The notes under the pieces: generated by a model
Told to the model about the DNA's origin: nothing
The model's input: the letters and a program-made list of their open reading frames with translations, nothing else
Database searches by the model: none
Part shown: piece by piece, positions 25,725 through 37,912 of the stretch
Layout of the letters: every line of letters begins with the position of its first letter
How positions within the stretch are numbered: position 1 is the stretch's first letter
Position numbers and translations under genes: made by a program
NCBI RefSeq assembly: GCF_000331535.1
Contig: NZ_AMZN01000039.1
Span: 1-64,000, forward strand
DNA: 64,000 bases
Source: Fulvivirga imtechensis AK7
Lineage (GTDB): Bacteria; Bacteroidota; Bacteroidia; Cytophagales; Cyclobacteriaceae
Direction of reading: 5' to 3'

Positions 25725-26963
25725 ATGGAACATCTAACCTTATTTGGCCTTAACAAACTCATCAGAGAAACACTGGATACTCAACTCGACCCATCATACT
25801 GGGTGATTGCTGAAATAGGCGAAATGCGTACCAATCAAAATGGCCACTGCTACCTGGAGCTGCTGGAAAAAGAGGATGACCGTGTGATAGCAAAAATGAG
25901 GGGAACCATCTGGGCTTACACCTATCGAAACCTCTCCACCTGGTTTGAAGGCATTACCGGACAGCCTTTGCGGCCAGGACTTAAGGTACTATGCAATGTA
26001 GCGGTTCAGTTTCATGAATTGTATAGCATCAGTGTCAATATCAAAGACATAGATGCCAATTACACCTTGGGTGAGCGCGCACAACGCAGAAAAAAGATCG
26101 TAGAACAACTGATCAAGGATGGTGTATATGATATGAACAGGGAGCATCGCCTGCCAATAGCTCCTCAACGTATAGCCGTTATCAGCTCTCCCACTGCAGC
26201 CGGTTTCGGTGATTTCATGGACCAGTTGCACAACAACAGTTATGGCTATACTTTTCATGTAAAGCTGTTTAAAGCGTTGATGCAGGGAGAGAAAGCCTGT
26301 GGCTCCATGATCAACGCTATGCTGCAGGTGCACCAGGGTATGCAAGACTACGATGCTCTGATCATAATCAGAGGTGGTGGCAGCCAGATAGATCTTGATT
26401 GCTTTGATGATTATGAACTTGCCTCTCACATAGCGCAGTTTCCTCTGCCCGTTATCACCGGTATTGGTCATGAGCGCGATGAAACTATTGCCGACATGGT
26501 GGCACATACCAGAATGAAAACACCAACTGCTGTAGCTGAATTTTTGATCAGCGGTATCAGGGCCTTCGAAGAGCAACTGGACGACTACTATGCCCGGATC
26601 TACCACCACACCCGTAATGTGCTTAACCTTCAAAACCAGAAGCTAAGCACCCTCGGATATCACCTGAAAGCCATCAGCCGTGAAAAAATGGCCCAGGCCG
26701 AATACAAGTTGAATAACTGTACAGATCAACTCCGAAGAGGATATAAAGATTTTATCGCCAGCCAGTCCAGGCAGTTGGACCTGGCTGAAAAATCATTACA
26801 ACTGCTTGATCCTCAAGCTATTTTACGCAGGGGTTATAGTATTACTACCGTTAACGGCAAACTTTTGAGCAAAAGTGAGGTTAAATCAGGAGACGAATTA
26901 ACCACGGAAACCGCTGATAAAATAATTACCAGTAAAGTTGAAAGTCACAAAGATAAGAAATGA
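25725..26963 (+). CDS. xseA: Exodeoxyribonuclease VII large subunit
   Basis: A 412-residue subunit with an N-terminal OB-fold (about residues 1-110) and the exonuclease VII large-subunit catalytic region, seen in IAVISSPTAAGFGDFM, ALIIIRGGGSQIDLDCFDDY, ITGIGHERDETIADMVAH and KTPTAVAEFL. A helical C-terminal part follows, ending in RRGYSITT. The enzyme degrades single-stranded DNA to oligonucleotides in repair. It overlaps xseB by 4 bases. A -7-like TAATTTTG lies at 25706-25713 but is close to the start. Confidence 0.97.
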   Translation: MEHLTLFGLNKLIRETLDTQLDPSYWVIAEIGEMRTNQNGHCYLELLEKEDDRVIAKMRGTIWAYTYRNLSTWFEGITGQPLRPGLKVLCNVAVQFHELYSISVNIKDIDANYTLGERAQRRKKIVEQLIKDGVYDMNREHRLPIAPQRIAVISSPTAAGFGDFMDQLHNNSYGYTFHVKLFKALMQGEKACGSMINAMLQVHQGMQDYDALIIIRGGGSQIDLDCFDDYELASHIAQFPLPVITGIGHERDETIADMVAHTRMKTPTAVAEFLISGIRAFEEQLDDYYARIYHHTRNVLNLQNQKLSTLGYHLKAISREKMAQAEYKLNNCTDQLRRGYKDFIASQSRQLDLAEKSLQLLDPQAILRRGYSITTVNGKLLSKSEVKSGDELTTETADKIITSKVESHKDKK

Positions 26964-27160
26964 GCAATAAGTACGTCACCTACAAAGAATCATTAGAAGA
27001 AATAGAAAACATCATTCAGAAGATAGAAAGTGGTGAGCCCGACATTGATGAGCTTTCGGCACTTGTTAAACGTGCCGCAACACTAATAAAGGAATGCAAA
27101 AAGAAGCTTAGAAGAACCGAGGAGGACCTTTCTCAAACTCTCGGGGAGCTGGAGGATTGA
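26960..27160 (+). CDS. xseB: Exodeoxyribonuclease VII small subunit
   Basis: A 66-residue all-helical protein with the family pattern YKESLEEIENIIQKIESGE.PDIDELSALVKRA and a C-terminal helix ending LGELED. Several copies bind one XseA subunit. The ATGA overlap with xseA is the usual arrangement and helps set subunit ratio. Confidence 0.95.
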   Translation: MSNKYVTYKESLEEIENIIQKIESGEPDIDELSALVKRAATLIKECKKKLRRTEEDLSQTLGELED

Positions 27161-27178
27161 CCATCCTTCACAATCAGG

Positions 27179-27209
27179 TTTGATTATAACATCAAATTTG
27201 ATATTTTGG
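27179..27209 (+). promoter_or_regulatory. Promoter of the M1 peptidase gene
   Basis: TTTG (27179-27182), a 19-nt spacer and TATTTTGG (27202-27209) fit the Bacteroidota consensus with one mismatch in the -7 box. The start codon at 27241 is about 25 nt beyond the expected transcript start. Confidence 0.55.
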
Positions 27210-27240
27210 TCGCTATTCAGAACATATTAAAAACCTATAT

Positions 27241-29121
27241 ATGCACACTTACAAAAGATGGATACTTAGTATTTTGCTGGTCTTGCCTTTTGCCGCAGCG
27301 GCCCAACCCACTTCCACAGGCTATTGGCAGCAAAGGGCAGAATACACCATGGAAATCGATATGGATGTGAATACTCACCGGTTTAAAGGCAAGCAAAAGC
27401 TGGTCTACCATAACAACTCTCCTGATACCCTTACAAAAGCTTACTACCACCTTTATTATAATGCTTTTCAGCCGGGAAGTATGATGGACGTCAGATCTCT
27501 TAATATAGAGGATCCGGACAGAAGAGTGGGCGACCGTATTTCTCAATTGAAGGACAATGAGATCGGCTATCAGCACATCAACTCCCTGAAGCAAGATGGT
27601 AAAAATGTTTCTTACCGTATTGATGGCACTATCCTCGAGGTAACATTGAACAAACCTATACTACCGGGAGCCAAGACTACTTTCGATATGGACTTTGAAG
27701 CTCAGGTGCCGCTTCAGATCAGGAGAACAGGACGAGATAGTGACGAAGGTATCTCCTACTCTATGACCCAGTGGTATCCTAAGTTAAGCGAGTACGACTA
27801 CCTCGGTTGGCATACCAACCCATACATCGGCAGGGAATTCCATGGAGTTTGGAGCGATTTTGATGTTAAGATCACCATTGATCCCAACTATATCATTGGA
27901 GGAACAGGATACTTACAAAACCCACAAAAAACAGGATATGGTTATCAGAAGGAAGGCACAGAGGTGAACAAATCGGATAAGCCTCTTACCTGGCACTTCA
28001 AAGCGCCTAATGTACATGATTTTGCATGGGCAGCAGATCCTGATTACAAGCATACGACCGCGCAGGTACCTGGTGGTCCTACTCTTCACTTTCTGTACCA
28101 GGAAACCGAAGGGAATAGAGAAAACTGGGCAAAGCTTCCTGAGTTAATGGTCAAGGCCATCCAATTTCTAAACGATAACTTTGGAAAGTATCCATACGAT
28201 CAATACACCTTCATCCAGGGTGGTGACGGAGGTATGGAATATCCTATGGCTACGCTGATCACCGGAAACAGAAATTTTAACAGTCTGCTTGGGGTTGCCA
28301 TACATGAGCTACTTCATAGTTGGTACCAGGGGGTGCTGGCGACCAATGAAAGTCTTTATCCGTGGATGGATGAAGGTTTTACCTCTTATGCCTCTGACGT
28401 GGTGATAAAGCACCTGCTAGACCCTGACAGTGACAGGAACCCCCATGCAGGGTCGTATCAGGGCTATTTCTTTATGGCCAATAGTGGCAAAGAAGAGCCG
28501 CTGACTACTCATGCTGATATGTATCACTCCAACCGCTCGTATGGTATCAACTCCTACTCCAAAGGCGCTGTATTCCTGCATCAGTTGAGTTATGTCATTG
28601 GACAGGAAACTTTTATGAAAGGCATGAAAAGGTATTTTAATACCTGGAAGTTCAAACATCCTACCTCTATTGATTTTATTCGTATTATGGAGAAGGTTTC
28701 AGACATACAACTTGATTGGTACCTGGAAAAATTCGTTTACACTACTGATCAGATAGACTACGGAATAAAGACCGTCATTGGAAGTGATGATGCTACCTAT
28801 GTTACGCTGGAGCGTATTGGCGAAATGATGATGCCTGTTGACCTGTATGTAGAATATGAAGATGGCTCAAAAGAGATCCATTATATCCCGCTAAAGATCA
28901 TGAGAGGCGCTAAAGAGGTGGAAAATATGGATGTGCAGCGTATTACCAAAGAAGCCTGGCCCTGGACGCATCCCGAATATATTTTAAAGATCAATAACCG
29001 TGCATCAAAGATTAAAAGCATTGAGATAGATCCAACCGATAGAATGGCGGATATTGATCGGTCTAATAATAGCATAGTACTGAGTGAAAAAATGAAAGCT
29101 TTTCAGCATACCACTAAATAA
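27241..29121 (+). CDS. Periplasmic M1-family metallopeptidase
   Basis: A 626-residue zinc aminopeptidase-like protein with a signal peptide (residues 1-21). The zinc site is complete: H355-E356-LL-H359 followed after 18 residues by E378 in WMDEGFTSY. The substrate-binding GxMEN motif appears as GGMEYP (330-335), with Tyr in place of Asn. An N-terminal beta-saddle domain precedes it and a short beta-rich C-terminal part follows, as in many secreted Bacteroidota M1 peptidases. It probably trims peptides in the periplasm. It has its own promoter and a strong terminator at 29273. Confidence 0.92.
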   Translation: MHTYKRWILSILLVLPFAAAAQPTSTGYWQQRAEYTMEIDMDVNTHRFKGKQKLVYHNNSPDTLTKAYYHLYYNAFQPGSMMDVRSLNIEDPDRRVGDRISQLKDNEIGYQHINSLKQDGKNVSYRIDGTILEVTLNKPILPGAKTTFDMDFEAQVPLQIRRTGRDSDEGISYSMTQWYPKLSEYDYLGWHTNPYIGREFHGVWSDFDVKITIDPNYIIGGTGYLQNPQKTGYGYQKEGTEVNKSDKPLTWHFKAPNVHDFAWAADPDYKHTTAQVPGGPTLHFLYQETEGNRENWAKLPELMVKAIQFLNDNFGKYPYDQYTFIQGGDGGMEYPMATLITGNRNFNSLLGVAIHELLHSWYQGVLATNESLYPWMDEGFTSYASDVVIKHLLDPDSDRNPHAGSYQGYFFMANSGKEEPLTTHADMYHSNRSYGINSYSKGAVFLHQLSYVIGQETFMKGMKRYFNTWKFKHPTSIDFIRIMEKVSDIQLDWYLEKFVYTTDQIDYGIKTVIGSDDATYVTLERIGEMMMPVDLYVEYEDGSKEIHYIPLKIMRGAKEVENMDVQRITKEAWPWTHPEYILKINNRASKIKSIEIDPTDRMADIDRSNNSIVLSEKMKAFQHTTK

Positions 29122-29128
29122 CTGGTAC

Positions 29129-29260
29129 TAAGTAGTGTCTGAAAGAAAACGTCAATGTCCGTGTGCACACGTTCCAAAAATACTCTCGTACCTCAGTACG
29201 AGCCACTTTTTGAAACTTCTCCACGCTTTGTCGGGAACGTTTTCGTACAAACACTAAATA
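29129..29260. repeat. MITE-like element, family 2 (copy B)
   Basis: The 132-bp element has ends TAAGTAGTGTCTGAAAG and, inverted, TTATTTAGTGTTTGTACG, giving a terminal repeat of about 24 bp that continues into GAAAACGT. Inside, AAAAATACTC and the palindrome CTCGTAC-CTCA-GTACGAG fold the whole element into one long hairpin. It aligns along its length with 39080-39233. Confidence 0.75.
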
Positions 29261-29272
29261 AGTTATGCGGAA

Positions 29273-29319
29273 GACCCTACTAAGAAATTTGCATTGAGCA
29301 CCTTAGTAGGATCTTTTTT
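29273..29319 (+). terminator. Rho-independent terminator of the M1 peptidase gene
   Basis: CCTACTAAG (29276-29284) pairs with CTTAGTAGG (29302-29310), with two more outer pairs around one mismatch, and six T follow at 29314-29319. It lies about 150 bp after the stop, beyond the MITE-like element, which may have been inserted between gene and terminator. Confidence 0.75.
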
Positions 29320-29405
29320 CATCGCACTACTCCGCTTCCTCTGGGTTACATGATCATTTCAAGGCTGCAAAATAAGACCTTCCATTTTATACATTCTTTG
29401 ATTAG

Positions 29406-31436
<2,031 letters not shown>

Positions 31437-31439
31437 GGT

Positions 31440-31952
31440 ATGCTGAACAAGAAAATACTTTCTTACAAAACCAGATCACTGGTAACGAATAATACAGTCG
31501 TTCGTAGAAGTATCAGCTATAGCGAGGCTCGGAGCATTGGTATTATTTTCTCCATAGAAGACCTTAAAAAGCATGAAACAATAAAAAAATTCATCAAACA
31601 ACTGGAAAAAGATGGTAAAAAGACCCAGGTGTTAGCTTTTTTACCAAAGGGGCACCAAAATTTTGAATTTCTTTTTGACTTTTTTACTGTAAAAGATATT
31701 TCCTTCTGGGGTAACTTTACAGCAAGTCAGGTGATGGAGTTCGCTCAAAAACCGTTTGATTTTCTCTTTTATATGGATACCGTAAGCAACCCCCTCATCA
31801 AGAACATACTTGCTATGAGTAAGGCCAGGTGCAGGATTGGGAAGTTTGATGATGAAAACAGCGCTGTTTGCGAATTAATGATCCAGACAACTAATGGTAG
31901 CACACAGGAGCTGGCTAGTGAAATGTACAGATATACAAAATTGTTAAGCTAA
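31440..31952 (+). CDS. Conserved Bacteroidota protein, DUF6913-like
   Basis: A 170-residue soluble protein of mixed alpha/beta character with no signal peptide or membrane segment. The start LNKKILSYKTRSLVTNN and the central IGIIFSIED...KTQVLAFLPKG and DFLFYMDTVSNPLIKN stretches resemble a Bacteroidota-only family of unknown function usually found next to dapA. The spacing (3 bp after ligA, 1-base stop-start overlap with dapA) supports co-expression and a housekeeping role. No catalytic motif is visible. Confidence 0.65.
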   Translation: MLNKKILSYKTRSLVTNNTVVRRSISYSEARSIGIIFSIEDLKKHETIKKFIKQLEKDGKKTQVLAFLPKGHQNFEFLFDFFTVKDISFWGNFTASQVMEFAQKPFDFLFYMDTVSNPLIKNILAMSKARCRIGKFDDENSAVCELMIQTTNGSTQELASEMYRYTKLLS

Positions 31953-32824
31953 TGTTGAAGTTGCATGGAACGGGCGTAGCATTGGTTACTCCCTTCGAGA
32001 ACAGTGGAAAAGTAGACTATGATGGCCTGAATAACCTGCTGAAGTTCACAGCGGAAAAGGGCACGGATTATTATGTAGTTCAAGGTACTACCGGAGAGTC
32101 AGCCACGGTGACCTCGGGTGAGAAAGCCGACATTCTCAAATTTGTCAAAGAAAATAACCCTCACAAGCTTCCCATCGTCTACGGCATTGGTGGCAACAAT
32201 ACCCAGGCTGTTATTGATACTATAAAACATACAGATCTCAGTGGAGTTGATGCTATTCTATCAGTTAGCCCTTATTATAACAAACCATCCCAAGAGGGTA
32301 TATATCAGCATTATATGGCAATAGCAGACCAGTCTCCGGTTCCTGTTATCCTATACAATGTACCGGGAAGAACAGCTTCCAATATCAGCGCAGCTACTAC
32401 TTTACGCCTGGCAAAGCATAAAAATATTATTGGTGTAAAGGAAGCCTCCGGAAACTTGGAACAAATCATGCTGATCAGTCGCGACAAACAGGATGATTTC
32501 ATGCTAATATCAGGTGACGATATGCTCACGGTACCGTTGTACTCTATGGGCGCAGTTGGTGTTATTTCTGTTTTAGCCAATGCGTTTGCCGATGTATTTA
32601 AAATGATGAAAGACGCTGCTTTTAATAATGACTTCAGGAAAGCCTCTGAGGCAGCTTTTCAGCTATTGGACATTAATCCGTTGATGTATGTGGAGAGCAA
32701 CCCGGTAGGCATTAAACAGGTGCTAAAGATGATGGGTGTTTGCGATAACCACGTCAGGCTTCCGTTAGTGGCAGCCTCCGATGAGTTACAACAGCAGATC
32801 GCCAGAGGTTTGCAGCCATTTTGA
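31952..32824 (+). CDS. dapA: 4-hydroxy-tetrahydrodipicolinate synthase
   Basis: A 290-residue class I aldolase-type enzyme that condenses pyruvate with aspartate semialdehyde in lysine and diaminopimelate synthesis. The Schiff-base lysine is K163 in GVKEASGN, the catalytic tyrosine is Y135 in LYNVPGRT, and the pyruvate-binding GTTGES is at 45-50. Length and motifs are those of a full enzyme. Its ATG overlaps the stop of the preceding gene in TAATG. Confidence 0.97.
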   Translation: MLKLHGTGVALVTPFENSGKVDYDGLNNLLKFTAEKGTDYYVVQGTTGESATVTSGEKADILKFVKENNPHKLPIVYGIGGNNTQAVIDTIKHTDLSGVDAILSVSPYYNKPSQEGIYQHYMAIADQSPVPVILYNVPGRTASNISAATTLRLAKHKNIIGVKEASGNLEQIMLISRDKQDDFMLISGDDMLTVPLYSMGAVGVISVLANAFADVFKMMKDAAFNNDFRKASEAAFQLLDINPLMYVESNPVGIKQVLKMMGVCDNHVRLPLVAASDELQQQIARGLQPF

Positions 32825-32971
32825 ATAAGGAAAAAGTGGTGTGAAGCCGATTTGTGGATAGGAGGTGCGCTTTATTAGTCTTAGTAAGTTTCTTCACTAT
32901 CGTTCAGAATGCCCTAAATGAAGACCATTCTAGGTTTTCCAACTATGACACTCGCCACCAAGCTAGTCACC

Positions 32972-32996
32972 CTGAGGAACGAAGGGTCTTCCTCAG
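32972..32996. repeat. Short palindromic intergenic repeat
   Basis: CTGAGGA (32972-32978) pairs with TCCTCAG (32990-32996) around GAAGGGTCT. The word GTCACCCTGAGG...GAAGGGTCT is of a type scattered between genes in many Bacteroidota. A TTAGTAAG word lies upstream at about 32880. Nothing else is seen between dapA and the GH13 gene. Confidence 0.45.
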
Positions 32997-33111
32997 TTCG
33001 GGGTATAACTTCTATTCTTTGTTTTGGGTTTAGGATACTTTTTCAATAGTTTAGGTACGTCTAAATTAGATATAATTTTACTTGAATTATATTTATGCAA
33101 AATGATTAAAA

Positions 33112-34770
33112 TCAGCTATTTATAACTTCAAATATCTTTGCTTCCCAGGGTCTCAGCCACATGCTTTTGTTCCTTGTATTGTAGTTATTGATTTTTAACT
33201 CCAGCCTGCCTTTTATTTCTTCTTGGTATTCTATTTCATGATCAGTGAAGTTCAGCAGTATGAGGAAATGCTTCTGGTCATCCCATCGCTCGTAAACAAA
33301 AAGATTCGGATCTTCTTTCAGGTGGCATTTGTAGTCGCCATAGACCAAGGCAGGATTGCTCTTCCTGAAACGGATCATCTTTCTATAATAGTTCAGAATA
33401 GAATCAGGATCTTCTTCCTGACTGGCCACATTAATATTGTTATAGTTGGGGTTTACTTTTATCCAGGGTTGTTCCAGTGAAAAGCCTCCATATGTACTAT
33501 CATCCCATTGCATCGGTGTACGTGCATTGTCTCTGCTGTTCAGGTGTACGATCTTCAGGAAATCATCCATTGGTCTGCCTGCTGCCTCGGCTTCTTTCCA
33601 ACTGTTAAGCGTTTCTATATCCCTATAGTCTTCTATCGAGAGGTGTGCTACATTGGTCATGCCGATCTCATCGCCCTGATAGGTATAGGTGGTGCCTCGA
33701 AGTGATAGCAGTAAGGTGGCTAACAGCTTGGCAGACTCCTTCCAATATTCCCTGTCGTTGCCAAACCTGGATACAATGCGAGGGAAATCATGATTACCAA
33801 GAAAGATGCTGCCCCAACCATCTTCTTTGAGTAATTCGTCCCATTCATTGAACACCCTTTTGAAATCAGGCAATAGCCACTGTATCTTATCGTACTTACC
33901 GCCGGGCCCATTGTCAATGAACATATGCCCGAAATGAAAGATCATATTCAGTTGCCCTCTTGACTCACCAACATATTCAGCGCCATTGGCCAGATCGATA
34001 CCCGGCCCCTCGCCCACTGTCATGATATCATACTCACAAAGCACTCTGTCATGCATTTCCTTCAAAAACTCATGTACACGCGGACCATTGGCATAGTACC
34101 TGGTGATGATCTCATTGAATTGATTAATATCAGCATCAGGGAAATCTATTCTTTTGGAGATAAGGGAGATCACATCCATTCGGAAGCCATCTATTCCCTT
34201 GTCGAACCAGAATCTCATGATATCATAGATCTCCTGCCTTACCTTTGGATTCTCCCAATTGAGATCAGGCTGTTTTTTTGAAAACAGGTGCAGGTAGTAT
34301 TCCTCAGTAATTTCATCATATTGCCAAACACTGCCTCCAAAAAATGAAGGCCAGTTATTGGGTGGTCCACCCTGATAACCGGGTCTCCAATAATAGTAGT
34401 CTCTATAAGGGTTATCTTTTGACTTACGCGACTCCTGAAACCAGAAATGCTCGTCAGAACTGTGATTGGGTACCAGGTCCATTACCAGCTTCATGTCCCG
34501 CAGGTGTACTTCGGTTAGTAACTTGTCGAAGTCAGTCATAGTCCCGAATTCATTCATAATATCGCGGTAGTCGCTGATATCGTATCCATTATCGTCATTT
34601 GGAGATTTATAAACAGGACAAACCCATATCACATCTACCCCCAGCGAGCTGATATAATCCAGCTTTTCTATAATGCCAGGGATATCACCAATACCATCTT
34701 TATTTGAATCTTTAAAACTTCTGGGATATATCTGGTATACTATGCTTTCCTTCCACCAGTTTTTTTTCAT
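33112..34770 (-). CDS. GH13 alpha-glucosidase (oligo-1,6-glucosidase-like)
   Basis: A 552-residue cytoplasmic enzyme of glycoside hydrolase family 13, subfamily 31 style. Conserved regions: DLVPNHSS, GFRMDV with nucleophile D199, VGEGPG with acid/base E254, and FLGNHD with D328. Val200 after the nucleophile is the residue linked in Bacillus oligo-1,6-glucosidase to alpha-1,6 rather than alpha-1,4 preference. There is no signal peptide. It is the last gene after glpF, glpK and glpD with only 14 bp between, so it is co-transcribed with glycerol genes, which hints that its substrate yields glucose plus glycerol. Exact substrate unproven. Confidence 0.88.
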   Translation of the reverse strand: MKKNWWKESIVYQIYPRSFKDSNKDGIGDIPGIIEKLDYISSLGVDVIWVCPVYKSPNDDNGYDISDYRDIMNEFGTMTDFDKLLTEVHLRDMKLVMDLVPNHSSDEHFWFQESRKSKDNPYRDYYYWRPGYQGGPPNNWPSFFGGSVWQYDEITEEYYLHLFSKKQPDLNWENPKVRQEIYDIMRFWFDKGIDGFRMDVISLISKRIDFPDADINQFNEIITRYYANGPRVHEFLKEMHDRVLCEYDIMTVGEGPGIDLANGAEYVGESRGQLNMIFHFGHMFIDNGPGGKYDKIQWLLPDFKRVFNEWDELLKEDGWGSIFLGNHDFPRIVSRFGNDREYWKESAKLLATLLLSLRGTTYTYQGDEIGMTNVAHLSIEDYRDIETLNSWKEAEAAGRPMDDFLKIVHLNSRDNARTPMQWDDSTYGGFSLEQPWIKVNPNYNNINVASQEEDPDSILNYYRKMIRFRKSNPALVYGDYKCHLKEDPNLFVYERWDDQKHFLILLNFTDHEIEYQEEIKGRLELKINNYNTRNKSMWLRPWEAKIFEVINS

Positions 34771-34784
34771 ACAGTATCAATGGA

Positions 34785-36410
34785 TTATACAGGTTTAAAA
34801 TGAGAAGCATCATACAGCGCCTCTTCCAGGTGAAATACTTCGATTTTATATCTTTTATTATCCCAACCAAAAGCAGATCTCATATGTTCTGCCACGCGCT
34901 TGTAATGCTCCTTTACACTTTCTATATCGAAATACAGTCTGCCCGTACGCCTGATAAAAAAGTCGCATAATGTTGTTGCCATTTCCTGATTGATGCAAAA
35001 ATCAGCCTCAGCATCAATTAAGTGTCCATTCTGCCATTGATCCAGGATTTTTCCACTTTGTTTCCCATAGTTACCGACAAGGTAGGCTGCATCAATTTCT
35101 TCCAGCTCATGCTCTTTGGCTATTGAATGGCAATACGATCTTACGTCCCTGGCATCAGCAAAATCCCCTCCTTCAAGTACAATTTTATCTGTAAAGCAAT
35201 CCTTTAACGTCTTGTGAGGGTTCTCTTTCACATATTGCTTCACCACTCTATCCACCACACGCTCGGCCATCTTTCTATAGCCGGTGAGTTTGCCCCCGGC
35301 TATGGAGATCAATCCACTTTTTGATATAAAAATTTCATCCTTTCGGGAGAGTTCTGAAGCTGATTTTCCCTCTTCGTGGATAAGCGGACGCAAGCCCGCC
35401 CAACTGGACACTACATCATCTGTAGCAAGCTTTAAAGATGGAAAAGCATTGTTAGCTGCGTCCAACAGATAATTCACATCCTGTTGGTCTGTAACCACAT
35501 GATCTTTATCCCCTGTAAAGTCGGTATCAGTAGTGCCAATATAAGTCACCTTGCCCCTTGGGATAGCAAATACCATCCTGCCATCGCGCACATCAAAATA
35601 AATGGCCTGACCGACAGGAAATCTTTCGTGGGGTATTACGATATGTACCCCTTTTGTCAGGTGTAATCTTTTACCCTGCAGTGAATGATCCTTATCGCGC
35701 AACTCATCAACCCAAGGGCCGGCTGCGCTCACGATCAGAGAAGCCGTAATTGAAAAAGTTTTACCCGTCAGTATGTCCTTTACTTTAGCCCCACTGACCT
35801 TTTCATTTTTATAAATAAAATCCTCAGCTACTGTATAATTTACACAGGTCGCGCCATACCTGACAGCGGTTTTCATCACTTCAATTGTAAGCCGGGCATC
35901 ATCTGTTCTGTATTCTGCATAAAGCCCGCCACCCTCCAGATTATCCGCATCGAGTAGTGGCTCGCGCTTCAGCGTCTCCTCCCTGGTAAGCATCCTGCGC
36001 TGGTCTATGGTTTCTACCCCAGCGAGAATATCATACACCATCAGGCCGAAGGATGTTAGTAGTTTACCAAAAGTCCCGCCCTTAATGAGTGGTAACAGCA
36101 TTTTTTCAGAAGTAACCAGGTGTGGAGCCAACCTGTGAACAATAGCACGCTCCCTGCCTACTTCTCTTACTAATGCTATCTCAAATTGCTTTAAGTACCG
36201 AAGCCCTCCATGAATAAGTTTGGTAGAACGGCTACTGGTTCCCGAGGAAAAGTCTTCTTTCTCGATCAGGGCAGTTTTCAAACCCCTGGAGGCTGCATCT
36301 AGGGCTATCCCAACTCCTGTAATACCCCCACCGATCACCAGCAGGTCGAAGTGAGTTGACTGCAGGCGCTGCAAGACTTCAGGTCGGTGCAATGCGGAGA
36401 GTGAGGTCAT
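34785..36410 (-). CDS. glpD: Aerobic glycerol-3-phosphate dehydrogenase
   Basis: A 541-residue FAD enzyme that oxidises glycerol-3-phosphate to dihydroxyacetone phosphate and feeds electrons to quinone at the inner membrane. The N-terminal dinucleotide fold is [19 protein letters not shown], followed by [19 protein letters not shown] and the substrate-region [16 protein letters not shown], then a C-terminal helical domain (DAO_C). It overlaps glpK by 4 bases (ATGA). Confidence 0.96.
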   Translation of the reverse strand: MTSLSALHRPEVLQRLQSTHFDLLVIGGGITGVGIALDAASRGLKTALIEKEDFSSGTSSRSTKLIHGGLRYLKQFEIALVREVGRERAIVHRLAPHLVTSEKMLLPLIKGGTFGKLLTSFGLMVYDILAGVETIDQRRMLTREETLKREPLLDADNLEGGGLYAEYRTDDARLTIEVMKTAVRYGATCVNYTVAEDFIYKNEKVSGAKVKDILTGKTFSITASLIVSAAGPWVDELRDKDHSLQGKRLHLTKGVHIVIPHERFPVGQAIYFDVRDGRMVFAIPRGKVTYIGTTDTDFTGDKDHVVTDQQDVNYLLDAANNAFPSLKLATDDVVSSWAGLRPLIHEEGKSASELSRKDEIFISKSGLISIAGGKLTGYRKMAERVVDRVVKQYVKENPHKTLKDCFTDKIVLEGGDFADARDVRSYCHSIAKEHELEEIDAAYLVGNYGKQSGKILDQWQNGHLIDAEADFCINQEMATTLCDFFIRRTGRLYFDIESVKEHYKRVAEHMRSAFGWDNKRYKIEVFHLEEALYDASHFKPV

Positions 36411-37900
36411 TCGGTTTCTTCTGCCCAGTTCATTGTTCTTTTAACAGCATTCTGCCATTTTAGATATAGCTTTTGACGACTTTCTTCATTCAGTGCTGGT
36501 TTGAACACCTGATCGATCTTTTGCAACTTTTCCAGGTCCTGGCGTTTCCATAACCCGGCGCCTATACCCGCCAGATAGGCAGCGCCCTGAGCTGTTGACT
36601 CGATCACTACCGGCCTCACTACCTCGACCCCCTGAATATCAGCCTGAAACTGCATCAAATAGTTGTTGGCCACAGCTCCTCCGTCAACCTTTAAAGACGT
36701 CAGTTCTACTCCTGAATCTTTTTGCATAGCCTCTAAAATATCACGTGTCTGATAAGCCAGGGAATCCAATGTGGCTTTAGCGATGTGACCGATACCAGTA
36801 TCCCGTGTAAGCCCAAATATGGCTCCCCTTGAGTACATATCCCAATACGGAGCCCCTAATCCTGCAAAGGCAGGCACTACATACACATCATGACTATCCT
36901 TTACCTGCTCTGCAAGTGCTTCTGTTTCCGCACTATCAGCAATCAGTTTCAGTCCGTCTCTCAACCATTGTATGGCCGCACCTGCAACAAAGATACTACC
37001 TTCAAGAGCGTAATTCACCTTACCTTCGATACCGTAGGCAATAGTGGTAATAAGTCCGTTTTTCGACAATTGCAGTTTTTCCCCGGTATTCATTAACATG
37101 AAGCAGCCTGTGCCATAGGTGTTTTTAGCTGTACCTGGCTCTGTGCAAGCCTGACCAAACAATGCTGCCTGTTGATCCCCCGCTATCCCGGTAATGGGAA
37201 TATCATACCCATTATAATGCCATATGCCAAAATGAGCCGCTGAAGGCTTGACTTCAGGAAGCATAGAGGCTGGAATGTTAAAAAGAGCGGCCAACTCTTC
37301 ATCCCATTGAAGTTTTCTGATATCATAGATCATTGTACGAGAGGCATTGGTATAGTCGGTAACATGTTGTCTACCCTCAGTCAGTTTCCAAACCAGCCAA
37401 CTGTCTACTGTCCCGAAAAGTAAGCCACCTTGCTCAGCCTTTTCACGTGCACCTTCCACGTTATCCAGTAGCCATTGCACCTTTGTAGCTGAAAAATAAG
37501 CATCGATCACCAGGCCTGTCCTTTCCCTGACCTGATCTTCCCAACCTTGTTGTTTTAGCCTGGTACAAATGTCACTAGTCCGTTTATCCTGCCATACGAT
37601 GGCCCGGTGAATAGGTTTTCCTGTATTTTTATCCCATACTATTGTGGTTTCCCGTTGGTTGGTGATACCAAGGGCTGCTATTTGCGATGCCTCTATCTTT
37701 TGGCGTTTGATCAGATCGATTAATACATTCTGCTGTGTTTGCCATATCTCTTCAGGGTCATGCTCCACCCACCCCGGTTTTGGAAAGTACTGCGTGAACT
37801 CCTTCTGTTCAATGGCTATAAGGCTACCATTCTGATCAAAGAGTACAGCCCGAGAACTGGTGGTGCCCTGATCTAGTGCTATTATATATTTTTCCCTCAT
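36407..37900 (-). CDS. glpK: Glycerol kinase
   Basis: A 497-residue FGGY-family kinase that phosphorylates glycerol. The phosphate-1 region is [12 protein letters not shown], glycerol-binding residues lie in [12 protein letters not shown] and DYTNASRT, and the FGGY signature region is [13 protein letters not shown] and [15 protein letters not shown]. Full length. It sits between glpF (12 bp upstream) and glpD (overlapping), the standard uptake-activation-oxidation order. Confidence 0.97.
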   Translation of the reverse strand: MREKYIIALDQGTTSSRAVLFDQNGSLIAIEQKEFTQYFPKPGWVEHDPEEIWQTQQNVLIDLIKRQKIEASQIAALGITNQRETTIVWDKNTGKPIHRAIVWQDKRTSDICTRLKQQGWEDQVRERTGLVIDAYFSATKVQWLLDNVEGAREKAEQGGLLFGTVDSWLVWKLTEGRQHVTDYTNASRTMIYDIRKLQWDEELAALFNIPASMLPEVKPSAAHFGIWHYNGYDIPITGIAGDQQAALFGQACTEPGTAKNTYGTGCFMLMNTGEKLQLSKNGLITTIAYGIEGKVNYALEGSIFVAGAAIQWLRDGLKLIADSAETEALAEQVKDSHDVYVVPAFAGLGAPYWDMYSRGAIFGLTRDTGIGHIAKATLDSLAYQTRDILEAMQKDSGVELTSLKVDGGAVANNYLMQFQADIQGVEVVRPVVIESTAQGAAYLAGIGAGLWKRQDLEKLQKIDQVFKPALNEESRQKLYLKWQNAVKRTMNWAEETE

Positions 37901-37912
37901 TTTTTAAGCCTT

